A stretch of DNA of 15,173 nt. Source: Deltaproteobacteria bacterium (GTDB taxonomy: Bacteria; Myxococcota_A; Bradymonadia; UBA7976; VGTA01). Below, in pieces: positions 1-11,719 of this stretch. The position numbers and the translations under genes are program-made. The DNA is taken from the NCBI GenBank assembly GCA_016874875.1, contig VGTA01000017.1, positions 1 through 15,173 of the forward strand, read 5' to 3'. The notes under the pieces are model-generated. The model ran no database searches and was not told where the DNA came from. It saw only the letters and a program-made list of their open reading frames with translations. How positions within the stretch are numbered: the stretch's first letter is position 1; every line of letters starts with the position of its first letter.

Positions 1-1
1 C

Positions 2-742
2 TGCGCCCACCTCCTCGCGCTCCCCCCCGACGCCCCCGACGCCCACCTCCTCGCCCAGACCCTCACCCTCCTCCTCACCACCGCCCTCCTCTGGATCACC
101 AACGCCCAGAACGCCCCCCGCGACCGCCTCGCGACCGCGCCGCCCACGGGGGGCGCGGCGGTGGCGGCGGTGGCGCTGGCGCTGGGGGGGGTGGTCCTCG
201 GCAGCGAGCTCGACAACGCCCTCCGCGCCGCCAGCGACCTCCCCCCGCCCCCCGCCCCCTCCCCGGAGGCGCTCGCCGAGGGCGCCGCCTGGCGCGCGGC
301 CCTCTCCTCGCCGCTCGGGCTCACGCTCACGGGACTCCTCTTGCCGGTCACGGAGGCGTGGGTGTTCTTTCAGGTGTTCCAGCGCAACCTCGCCGGGGGG
401 GGGCGGGCGGCGGGGGGGCACGGGGAGGGGGGGCGCGTCCTGCTCACCGCCCTCGCCCTCACCCTCTGCTCGTGGCGCCTCGCCCCCAACGCCCTCCTCG
501 CCAACGCCGCCGCCGCCTGGCTCTTTGAGCGCACCCGCAGCCCCGCCGCCGGCGCCGTGGGGCTGGTGGCGTGGCAGGGGGTGGGGCTGTGGGTGAGCGC
601 GGGCGGCGGCTTCGGCGTGGAGGGGTTTGATGACCTCCGCGCGCCCTGGCAGCCGCTCTGGTTCGACCTGCTCGGCGTCGCCCTCCTCGCGGCGGGCTGG
701 CGCCTCGGGGAGCGGGCCGCGGTGGGCGGGGGGGGGCGGTGA
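2..742 (+). CDS. Partial integral membrane protein, degenerate CPBP (Abi) protease-like
   Basis: The reading frame is open from the window edge, so the N-terminus is missing; 246 codons plus a TGA remain. Several hydrophobic segments rich in Ala and Leu indicate a polytopic inner-membrane protein. The C-terminal half has the layout of the CPBP family (prenyl-endopeptidase/Abi). A segment PVTEAWVFFQVFQRNL sits where the family has its EExxxR motif. Later, NALLANAAAAWLFERTRSP resembles the family's LLLGWLYLRTGSL segment. The family's catalytic residues are mostly absent: the second Glu pair member, the Arg, the FxxxH His and the HxxxN pair are all replaced. If this family call is right, the protein is probably not an active protease. 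The stop overlaps the murJ start (GTGA), so the two are likely translated together. The family call is by eye; another membrane protein family is possible. Confidence 0.6.
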   Translation, partial: CAHLLALPPDAPDAHLLAQTLTLLLTTALLWITNAQNAPRDRLATAPPTGGAAVAAVALALGGVVLGSELDNALRAASDLPPPPAPSPEALAEGAAWRAALSSPLGLTLTGLLLPVTEAWVFFQVFQRNLAGGGRAAGGHGEGGRVLLTALALTLCSWRLAPNALLANAAAAWLFERTRSPAAGAVGLVAWQGVGLWVSAGGGFGVEGFDDLRAPWQPLWFDLLGVALLAAGWRLGERAAVGGGGR

Positions 743-2430
743 GCCGCGCCGTCGGGCTCGCCGCGCTCCTCTATGGCGTGAGCGTGCTGCTCTCGCGCGT
801 GATCGGTCTGGTGCGCGAGGGGGTGATCGGGCGCGTCTTGGGCGACAGCGCGGAGGCGGATGTGTATTGGGTGGCGTTTATCCTTCCCGATTTTCTTAAC
901 TATCTGCTCGCGGGGGGCGCCCTGTCGCTGGTGATGATTCCGCTCTTGCAGGCGGCGGCGCGCAGGGGGGCTGAGGGGGCTGAGGGGGCTGAGGGGGGCG
1001 CGCGCGCTGAGGAGTGGGCGTGCTTCTGGCGGATCTGCGCCCCCGTCACCCTCCTCGCCGTCGCCCTCACGGCGCTCGCCTGGCTCGCCGCCCACCGCCT
1101 CAGCCCCCTCCTCGCCCCCGGCTTTGACCCCGAGCAGCGCGCCCACCTCACCCACCTCACCCGCGTCCTCCTGCCCGCGCAGGTCTTCCACGTGTGCGGC
1201 GCCGCCCTCAGCGCCAAGCTCCAGGCCCACGACCGGCACCTCGCCCCCGCCCTCGCCCCCCTCGTCTACGCTGGCTGCGTCACCCTCGCGGGGCTGCTGC
1301 TCGGCGCGCGCCTCGGGGCGGAGGCGTTCGCGTGGGGGGTGCTGCTCGGCGCCGCCCTCGGCTCCTTTGGCTGCCCCCTCGCGGCGCTGCTGCGGGAGGG
1401 CGCGGGGGGGCGGCTGCGCCTCGCCCCCCGCTGGGAGCCGGGGCACCCCGAGGCGCGCGCCTACCTCCTGCGCGCCCTCCCGGTCATGCTCGGCTTCTCG
1501 GTGGTGGCGCTCGACGAGCTCCTCGTCAAGCGCCTCGGCACCTCGCTCGAGCAGGGCGCCGTGGCGCAGCTGCACTACGCGCGCACCCTCATGCGCCTCC
1601 CCATGGCCGCCTTTGGGCTCGCCGTGGGGCTCGCCGCCTTCCCCACGCTGTCGCGGCTCTGCGCGCAGGGGGCGCGCGCGGAGGCGTGGGCGCTCCTGCG
1701 GCGCTCCCTTGAGGCGGTGGTGCTGCTCGCGGCGCTCTCGCAGGTGGCGCTCAGCGCCGCCGGCGCCGAGCTCGCCGCGCTGGTGTGGGGGCGCGCGCGC
1801 CTCAGCGACCCCGCCCTCCTCGCCATCGGCGAGTACTGCGCGGGGCTCAGCTTGGGGCTGTGGGCGTGGGCGGCGCAGGGGCTGGTGGCGCGCGGCTTCT
1901 ACGCGCAGGGCAAGACGTGGCTCCCCACCGCCCTCGGCTCCGCCGTCACCCTCGCGGCCCTCCCCCTCTACGCCTACGCGGCCGGGCGCGGCGCCCTCGC
2001 CCTCACCCACGCCTCCTCCGCCGCCATCTCGGCGTATGTGCTGGCGCTGTGGGTGTGGGTGGGGCGCGACCTCGCCGCCGACCGCCCAGGGGAGGGCGCC
2101 CGCCGCGCCCTCGCCGCCGCCGCCGCCCTCGCCTGGCGCGCGGCGCTGGTGGGGGCGGCGGGGGCGGCGGGGGCGGCGGCGGCGGCGCGCCTCGCGGCGG
2201 CGTGGGGCGGACTCGCCCTCGACGCGCCCCTCGCCGCGCCCCTCGCCGCGCCCCTCGCCGCGCCCCTCGCCGCGCCCCTCGGGGGAGCGGGGGCCTGGGG
2301 ACTCGCCCTCGCCGCCGCCCTCAAGGGGGGCGCCGCCCTCGCCGCCGCCCTCGCCGCCGCCGCCGCCTGCCGCTTCCCCGGGCTCGCCCCCCTCGCCGCC
2401 CGCCTGCGCCGCCGCGCCGCGCCCGCCTAG
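739..2430 (+). CDS. murJ: MurJ lipid II flippase (MviN family)
   Basis: This 563-residue polytopic inner-membrane protein should flip lipid II across the inner membrane for peptidoglycan synthesis. The N-terminus carries the family signature: SRVIGLVREGVIGRVLG, then a dispersed ADVYWVAFILPDFLNYLLAGGALS, which matches the family's ADAFFVAFRLPNLLRRLFAEGALS. Hydrophobic helices fill the rest, as expected for about 14 membrane spans. Homologues are usually about 510-530 residues. The extra length comes from a Gly-Ala-Glu tandem insert near residue 77 and from an Ala-rich C-terminal part with an Ala-Ala-Pro-Leu repeat near residues 496-514. The GTG start overlaps the preceding TGA by four bases, which suggests translational coupling; the DNA just upstream is a G run rather than a clear Shine-Dalgarno. 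Family assignment is firm; the exact start depends on the overlap argument. Confidence 0.92.
   Translation: MSRAVGLAALLYGVSVLLSRVIGLVREGVIGRVLGDSAEADVYWVAFILPDFLNYLLAGGALSLVMIPLLQAAARRGAEGAEGAEGGARAEEWACFWRICAPVTLLAVALTALAWLAAHRLSPLLAPGFDPEQRAHLTHLTRVLLPAQVFHVCGAALSAKLQAHDRHLAPALAPLVYAGCVTLAGLLLGARLGAEAFAWGVLLGAALGSFGCPLAALLREGAGGRLRLAPRWEPGHPEARAYLLRALPVMLGFSVVALDELLVKRLGTSLEQGAVAQLHYARTLMRLPMAAFGLAVGLAAFPTLSRLCAQGARAEAWALLRRSLEAVVLLAALSQVALSAAGAELAALVWGRARLSDPALLAIGEYCAGLSLGLWAWAAQGLVARGFYAQGKTWLPTALGSAVTLAALPLYAYAAGRGALALTHASSAAISAYVLALWVWVGRDLAADRPGEGARRALAAAAALAWRAALVGAAGAAGAAAAARLAAAWGGLALDAPLAAPLAAPLAAPLAAPLGGAGAWGLALAAALKGGAALAAALAAAAACRFPGLAPLAARLRRRAAPA
967..996 (+). repeat. 9-bp tandem repeat inside murJ
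   Basis: There are 3.3 copies of GGGGCTGAG, in frame, encoding Gly-Ala-Glu. The insert lies in a loop of MurJ after the second predicted membrane span. The unit resembles the 9-base GGCGCTCAG unit (Gly-Ala-Gln) in the epimerase gene at 9939-10064. Confidence 0.9.
2224..2280 (+). repeat. 12-bp tandem repeat inside murJ 3' end
   Basis: There are 4.75 perfect copies of GCGCCCCTCGCC, in frame, encoding Ala-Pro-Leu-Ala. It forms a low-complexity stretch in the C-terminal part of MurJ. Perfect identity of the copies suggests recent slippage. Confidence 0.92.
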
Positions 2431-2448
2431 CCCGCCTAGCCCGCCTAG
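2422..2448 (+). repeat. 9-bp tandem repeat carrying the murJ stop codon
   Basis: Three perfect copies of CCCGCCTAG. The first contains the murJ TAG (2428-2430). Because the unit is nine bases, the other two place further TAG codons in the same frame (2437 and 2446), giving three consecutive in-frame stops. Confidence 0.9.
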
Positions 2449-2463
2449 CCCGCGCCGCGCCGC

Positions 2464-2484
2464 CCTTGTCTTTTCAAGGCTTTT
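2464..2484 (+). terminator. Weak intrinsic terminator candidate after murJ
   Basis: CCTTG (2464-2468) and CAAGG (2475-2479) can form a 5-bp stem with a six-base T-rich loop, followed by C and TTTT (2481-2484). The stem is short for a high G+C genome. The same bases overlap a promoter-like element, so the two readings compete or together mark a transcript boundary between murJ and the lipid cluster. Confidence 0.35.
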
Positions 2485-2493
2485 GTGTATCAT
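2466..2493 (+). promoter_or_regulatory. Candidate sigma70-type promoter for the lipid gene cluster
   Basis: TTGTCT (2466-2471) and TATCAT (2488-2493) are separated by 16 bases inside an AT-rich island (2466-2494), unusual in this G+C-rich DNA. They match the consensus at 4/6 and 5/6 positions. Transcription would begin near 2500, leaving about 100 bases of leader before the GTG at 2600. The assignment is by eye and sigma-factor preference in this organism is unknown. Confidence 0.35.
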
Positions 2494-2587
2494 GCGCGCT
2501 CACGCCCGCAACGAGTCTGCGCCCCCGCGCCGCCCGCCCGCGCGGCGCCCCGCGCCCACAGGCGGCGCAGAGACCCCGATGAGCGGC

Positions 2588-2592
2588 GGAGG
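2588..2592 (+). promoter_or_regulatory. Ribosome binding site that sets the HAD gene start
   Basis: GGAGG lies seven bases before the GTG at 2600. Two ATG codons further upstream in the same frame (2492 and 2579) lack such a site, and the first overlaps the candidate -10 box. This supports the GTG at 2600. Confidence 0.6.
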
Positions 2593-2599
2593 TGTGCGC

Positions 2600-3310
2600 G
2601 TGAGCGTGACGAGCGAGCAGAGCAGAGCGGCGAGCCCACAGGGGCGCGGCGCCGCGGCCTTCTATGACGTGGACGGGACCCTCATGGACGCCAACGTCCT
2701 CCACGCCTACGCCTACTACGCCCTGAGCGTCCCCTCCCTGAGCGACAAGCTCGGGCGCGTGCTCAAGCTCGGCGCGTCGCTGCCGCTCTACGCGTGGGCG
2801 GACCGGCGCGGGCGCAAGTACTTTAACGACATGTTCTATCAGAGCTACGCGGGCATCTCGGAGGACCGCCTCGTGTGCGTGGGGGAGGAGCTGTTCCGCA
2901 CGCTCCTGCGCGCGCGCGTCTACGGCGACATGGTGTCGCTCATGCGCCAGTCGCGGCGCGAGGGGCTCCGGCAGGTGCTCGTGACCGGCGCCCTCGACAC
3001 CATCACCCGCCCCCTCGCCGCACACCTCGAGGTGGACGACTGGGCGGCGAATCGCCTTGAGATCAACGCGGCGGGCGAGGCGACGGGCAACCTGCTCCCC
3101 CCCGTCCTCGCCGGCCCCGAGAAGGCGTCGTGGATTCGCGCCTACGCCGACGCCCACGACCTCGACCTGAGCCGCTGTCACGCCTACGCCGACAGCGCCA
3201 GCGACATCCCCATGCTCTGCGCGGTGGGGCACCCCGTGGCGGTGAACCCCGACGCGCAGCTCAAGGCCACCGCCGACGCCCACGGCTGGCCCATCCTGTG
3301 GGCCAAGTAG
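2600..3310 (+). CDS. HAD superfamily subfamily IB phosphatase
   Basis: A 236-residue soluble HAD phosphatase, related to SerB and to the HAD domains found next to PlsC acyltransferases. All four HAD motifs are visible, numbered from the GTG start. Motif I is DVDGT at 23-27 (nucleophile D23, acid/base D25). Motif II is T129 in LVTGAL. Motif III is K175 in PEKASW. Motif IV is DSASD at 198-202. The helical cap between motifs I and II fits subfamily IB. A likely role is removing phosphate from a lipid or glycerol phosphate intermediate, inferred from the lipid enzymes downstream; the substrate cannot be read from the sequence. It is the first gene of the presumed lipid operon, 28 bases before the next gene. 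Starts at 2579 (ATG) and 2492 (ATG) are alternatives. In the myxobacterial elb cluster I recall a gene of this kind, but I do not assign a letter. Confidence 0.85.
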   Translation: MSVTSEQSRAASPQGRGAAAFYDVDGTLMDANVLHAYAYYALSVPSLSDKLGRVLKLGASLPLYAWADRRGRKYFNDMFYQSYAGISEDRLVCVGEELFRTLLRARVYGDMVSLMRQSRREGLRQVLVTGALDTITRPLAAHLEVDDWAANRLEINAAGEATGNLLPPVLAGPEKASWIRAYADAHDLDLSRCHAYADSASDIPMLCAVGHPVAVNPDAQLKATADAHGWPILWAK

Positions 3311-3338
3311 CCCGTCGACATCGAGAAAGCGACCCCCC

Positions 3339-4958
<1,620 letters not shown>

Positions 4959-4959
4959 G

Positions 4960-9651
<4,692 letters not shown>

Positions 9652-9662
9652 GCGGCCACGCC

Positions 9663-9709
9663 GCCCCTGCCTCAGCCCCTGCCTCAGCCCCTGTCTCAGC
9701 CCCTGTCTC
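9663..9709 (+). repeat. 12-bp tandem repeat between the lipid megaenzyme and the epimerase
   Basis: Four copies of GCCCCTGCCTCA, the third and fourth with a C-to-T change (GCCCCTGTCTCA) and the last ending one base short. The array fills most of the 74-base gap and sits immediately before the epimerase ribosome binding site. No terminator is visible here, so read-through is expected. Confidence 0.9.
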
Positions 9710-9712
9710 TTT

Positions 9713-9718
9713 AGGAGG
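9713..9718 (+). promoter_or_regulatory. Strong ribosome binding site of the epimerase gene
   Basis: A full AGGAGG seven bases before the GTG at 9726. It fixes a start that places the low-complexity extension inside the protein, although the Rossmann fold begins only near residue 120. Confidence 0.85.
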
Positions 9719-9725
9719 ATCACGC

Positions 9726-11051
9726 GTGACGCGCTCACACCACACCGCACACGCCCCCGAGGCGGAGGAGAGCGCCAAGGGCGCTCAGGGGGGGGATTCC
9801 GCGCCCGCGCGGCGCCCCGCGCGCGCCAAGGGCGCTCAGGGCGCCAAGGGCGCTGATGACCCCAAGGGCGCTGATGACCCCAAGGGGGGGGCGGAGGGGG
9901 CGACGCCCACGCCGGCGCGGCGCCCCGCGCGCGCCAAGGGCGCTCAGGGCGCTCAGGGCGCTCAGGGCGCTCAGGGCGCTCAGGGCGCTCAGGGCGCTCA
10001 GGGCGCTCAGGGCGCTCAGGGCGCTCAGGGCGCTCAGGGCGCTCAGGGCGCTCAGGGCGCTCAGGGCGCGGCGCCGGCGCCGCTGGCGCTCGTGACGGGG
10101 GGGAACGGGTTCCTCGGGCGCCACCTGTGCGCGGAGCTCCTGCGGCGGGGCTGGCGGGTGCGGAGTCTGCACCGCGGCGACGCGCCCGCGCTCGCGGCGC
10201 TGGGGGTGGAGCAGGCGCGCGGGGACGTGCGCCGCCTCTCGGATTTTGAGCAGGCGGCGGCGGGGGCGAGCGCGGTCTATCACCTCGCGGGGCGCGTGAG
10301 CCGCTCGCCGGAGGAGGCGGGGGAGATGTATGCGCTGCACGTGCAGGGGACGCGTCATTTCGTGAGCGTGGTGGAGCGCCTCGGGGTGGAGCGCGCGCTC
10401 TACTTGAGCACGAGCGGGGTGGTGGGGGTGAGCGAGGGGCCCTCGCTCGCCACGGAGGAGAGTCCGCTCGCGTGGCCGCTGATTCGCGCCTGGCCCTACT
10501 ATGAGTCCAAGGCGTTCGCTGAGGAGGAGGTGCGCCGCGCCGTGGGGCGCGGGGCGCCGATCCGCGTGGCGCGCCCGTCGCTCCTCCTCGGGCCCGGGGA
10601 CCCGACGGGGGCGAGCCACGACGACGTGCTGCGCTTCTTGAGCGGCGACGTGCGCGCCGCCCTGCCCGGGGGGCTCAGTTTCGTGGACGCGCGCGACGTG
10701 GCGTCCTTCCTGCCCACGCTCGTCGAGCGCGGGGAGGTGGGGGTGGGGTACCTGCTGGGGGCCGAGAATCTCACGATCCGCGCTTTCCTCAGCCAGCTCG
10801 CCGGGCTCACGGGGGTGGCGGCGCCCGCCCTCGACCTCCCCGCGGGGCTCGCGGCGCGCGCGGAGGGGCCGCTCAAGTGGCTCACGCAGCGCAAGGCGCT
10901 CGGGGGCCTCAGCCCTCAGACCTTTGAGATGGGGCGCCGCTTCTGGTACGTGAGCAGCGACCGCGCCCGCGCGCTGGGGTTCGCGCCCCGCCCGGGGGGG
11001 CGGACTCTCGCGGACGCCCTCGGTGACCTCAAGGGGCGCGGGTTCTATTGA
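9726..11051 (+). CDS. NAD(P)-dependent epimerase/reductase (extended SDR) with collagen-like N-terminal repeat
   Basis: A 441-residue protein. Residues 1-119 are low complexity: two copies of a PARRPARAKGAQG block, GADDPK twice, and then 14 perfect Gly-Ala-Gln triplets (about 72-113). The catalytic part follows: TGGNGFLG (124-131) binds the dinucleotide, LSTSG (227-231) carries the catalytic Ser/Thr, and YYESK (258-262) is the YxxxK pair. It resembles dihydroflavonol-4-reductase and 3-beta-hydroxysteroid dehydrogenase-like SDRs, so the substrate is probably a hydrophobic ketone or alcohol. It lies 74 bases after the lipid megaenzyme on the same strand and likely supplies a reduction step in that pathway. 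The start is secured by the AGGAGG at 9713. An alternative would be that translation begins nearer the Rossmann fold, but I see no start there with a comparable site. The substrate is unknown. Confidence 0.85.
   Translation: MTRSHHTAHAPEAEESAKGAQGGDSAPARRPARAKGAQGAKGADDPKGADDPKGGAEGATPTPARRPARAKGAQGAQGAQGAQGAQGAQGAQGAQGAQGAQGAQGAQGAQGAQGAAPAPLALVTGGNGFLGRHLCAELLRRGWRVRSLHRGDAPALAALGVEQARGDVRRLSDFEQAAAGASAVYHLAGRVSRSPEEAGEMYALHVQGTRHFVSVVERLGVERALYLSTSGVVGVSEGPSLATEESPLAWPLIRAWPYYESKAFAEEEVRRAVGRGAPIRVARPSLLLGPGDPTGASHDDVLRFLSGDVRAALPGGLSFVDARDVASFLPTLVERGEVGVGYLLGAENLTIRAFLSQLAGLTGVAAPALDLPAGLAARAEGPLKWLTQRKALGGLSPQTFEMGRRFWYVSSDRARALGFAPRPGGRTLADALGDLKGRGFY
9939..10064 (+). repeat. 14-copy 9-bp tandem repeat encoding Gly-Ala-Gln
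   Basis: Fourteen identical copies of GGCGCTCAG in frame within the epimerase gene. The complete lack of silent variation indicates recent expansion by slippage. The copy number can change without breaking the frame. Confidence 0.97.
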
Positions 11052-11087
11052 GGCGGCGGGGCGGGGCGCGCGGGCGCTAGGCGGCTC

Positions 11088-11119
11088 GCGGGAGGGCGCG
11101 CGGGAGGGCGCGCGGGAGG
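11088..11119. repeat. 12-bp tandem repeat between convergent genes
   Basis: About 2.7 copies of GCGGGAGGGCGC, in the 69-base gap between the epimerase stop and the stop of the acidic gene on the other strand. No hairpin with a T-tract is seen in this gap. Confidence 0.85.
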
Positions 11120-11120
11120 G

Positions 11121-11513
11121 CTAGAGGTAGTCCTCCTCGTCCTCGTCCTCCTCGTCATCGTCGCCGTCGCCGTCGTCGGCCTTGTCGTAGCCGTCGCCGA
11201 AGCCGTCGTTGTACTCGTCGTCGCGGAAGGCGCCCTCGTCGTCGTCGCTGTCGTTGGAGTACGAGCCGTACTCGTCTGAGCTGTCGTCGTCGCTGTAGTC
11301 GTCGTCGTCGTCGTCGTCGCTATAGTCGTCGTTCTCGAAGTGCTCATCGTTGATGTGCTCCCCGTCGAGGTCGCCGAGGTCATCGGCGTCCTCGTCGCCC
11401 TCCTCGTCGGCGTCCTCGCCATACCCGTCGTCCTCGGCGACCTCATCGTCGTCCTCACCAAAGGCGAGAAGGGGGTCGAACGAGGCCTGTGCCTCGAGCA
11501 GCTCGATCAGCAT
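11121..11513 (-). CDS. Hyperacidic small protein of unknown function
   Basis: A 130-residue protein from an ATG at 11513, preceded at six bases by AGGAG; the frame also has an ATG at 11537, but without such a site. The first 18 residues (MLIELLEAQASFDPLLAF) form a hydrophobic or amphipathic segment. The rest is almost wholly Asp, Glu, Gly, Tyr and Ser, with about half of all residues acidic and only about four basic or His. There is a run of seven Asp. I recognise no family. The tail must be disordered at low metal, and could bind divalent cations or basic proteins, or mimic DNA. It lies 196 bases downstream of the muramidase gene on the same strand and converges with the epimerase gene. A coding origin is supported by the good ribosome site and by the short hydrophobic head. 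Trinucleotide-like GAC runs are a reason for caution. Confidence 0.65.
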   Translation of the reverse strand: MLIELLEAQASFDPLLAFGEDDDEVAEDDGYGEDADEEGDEDADDLGDLDGEHINDEHFENDDYSDDDDDDDYSDDDSSDEYGSYSNDSDDDEGAFRDDEYNDGFGDGYDKADDGDGDDDEEDEDEEDYL

Positions 11514-11519
11514 AGCGCG

Positions 11520-11526
11520 CTCCTCT
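11520..11526 (-). promoter_or_regulatory. Ribosome binding site of the acidic gene
   Basis: On the - strand AGAGGAG lies six bases before the ATG at 11513. It favours this start over the ATG at 11537. Confidence 0.65.
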
Positions 11527-11548
11527 GATATGCGCATGAAGGTCTGTG

Positions 11549-11719
11549 GTGGAGCGGCGCGCTGAGGCGCGCCGCGGTGTGATAAGAGGCTGTAAAAAGG
11601 AGAAAGTCACGCCCGCGGTCAAGGCGAAAGTGAAGCGCCGCGCGAGAAAGGCTGCGAGAAATGCTGCGGGCGCCCCAAACGCTCACGCGGGGGGGGGCGC
11701 GCGGGGGGGCTACCGATAG
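11549..11719 (+). CDS. Possible small basic protein, divergent from the acidic gene (doubtful)
   Basis: A 56-codon frame from a GTG at 11549 (AAGG six bases upstream, 11539-11542) to a TAG at 11717, overlapping the last bases of the muramidase gene on the other strand. The product would be strongly basic, with a KAKVKRRARKAARNAAG core recalling histone H1-like tails. Against it: it uses codons that are rare in this window (AAA, AGA, AAT), it contains a hairpin, and it may simply be AT-richer intergenic DNA. I list it because it would pair with the acidic gene in divergent orientation. Confidence 0.2.
   Translation: MERRAEARRGVIRGCKKEKVTPAVKAKVKRRARKAARNAAGAPNAHAGGGARGGYR
11554..11575. other. 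Perfect G+C hairpin in the intergenic region
   Basis: GCGGCGCGC and its exact reverse complement GCGCGCCGC flank a TGAG loop, giving a 9-bp stem. No T-tract follows on either strand, so it is not a standard intrinsic terminator. It lies between the muramidase gene and the acidic gene, upstream of the latter, and could act as a processing, attenuation or operator site. Confidence 0.6.
11642..11665. repeat. 12-bp direct duplication in the intergenic region
   Basis: GCGAGAAAGGCT followed at once by GCGAGAAATGCT (11 of 12 identical). It lies in the AT-richer gap between the muramidase and acidic genes, and is another 12-base unit like the others in this window. Confidence 0.7.

Noticed and set aside
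370..2493. Long open frame on the - strand (707 codons) opposite the membrane protein and murJ genes
   Set aside because: The product is Arg, Gly and Glu low complexity with no domain, and murJ on the + strand has full family motifs. Long antisense frames are expected at this G+C.
2492..2599. Longer N-terminus for the HAD phosphatase from the ATG at 2492 or 2579
   Set aside because: The added residues are Arg, Pro and Ala low complexity. The ATG at 2492 overlaps the candidate -10 box, and only the GTG at 2600 has a well-spaced GGAGG.
9939..10064. CRISPR-like array
   Set aside because: The units are nine bases and contiguous with no spacers, and they are in frame within a gene.
11340..11528. 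Small Val- and Leu-rich frame on the + strand opposite the acidic gene, looking like a membrane peptide
   Set aside because: Its hydrophobic character is the direct complement of the GAC and GAG codons of the acidic gene, and it has no ribosome site.
11583..11622. A TTGACC box on the - strand (11622-11617) as a promoter of the acidic gene
   Set aside because: No good -10 box lies at the right distance; the nearest is TTTTTA at 18 bases, a poor match.
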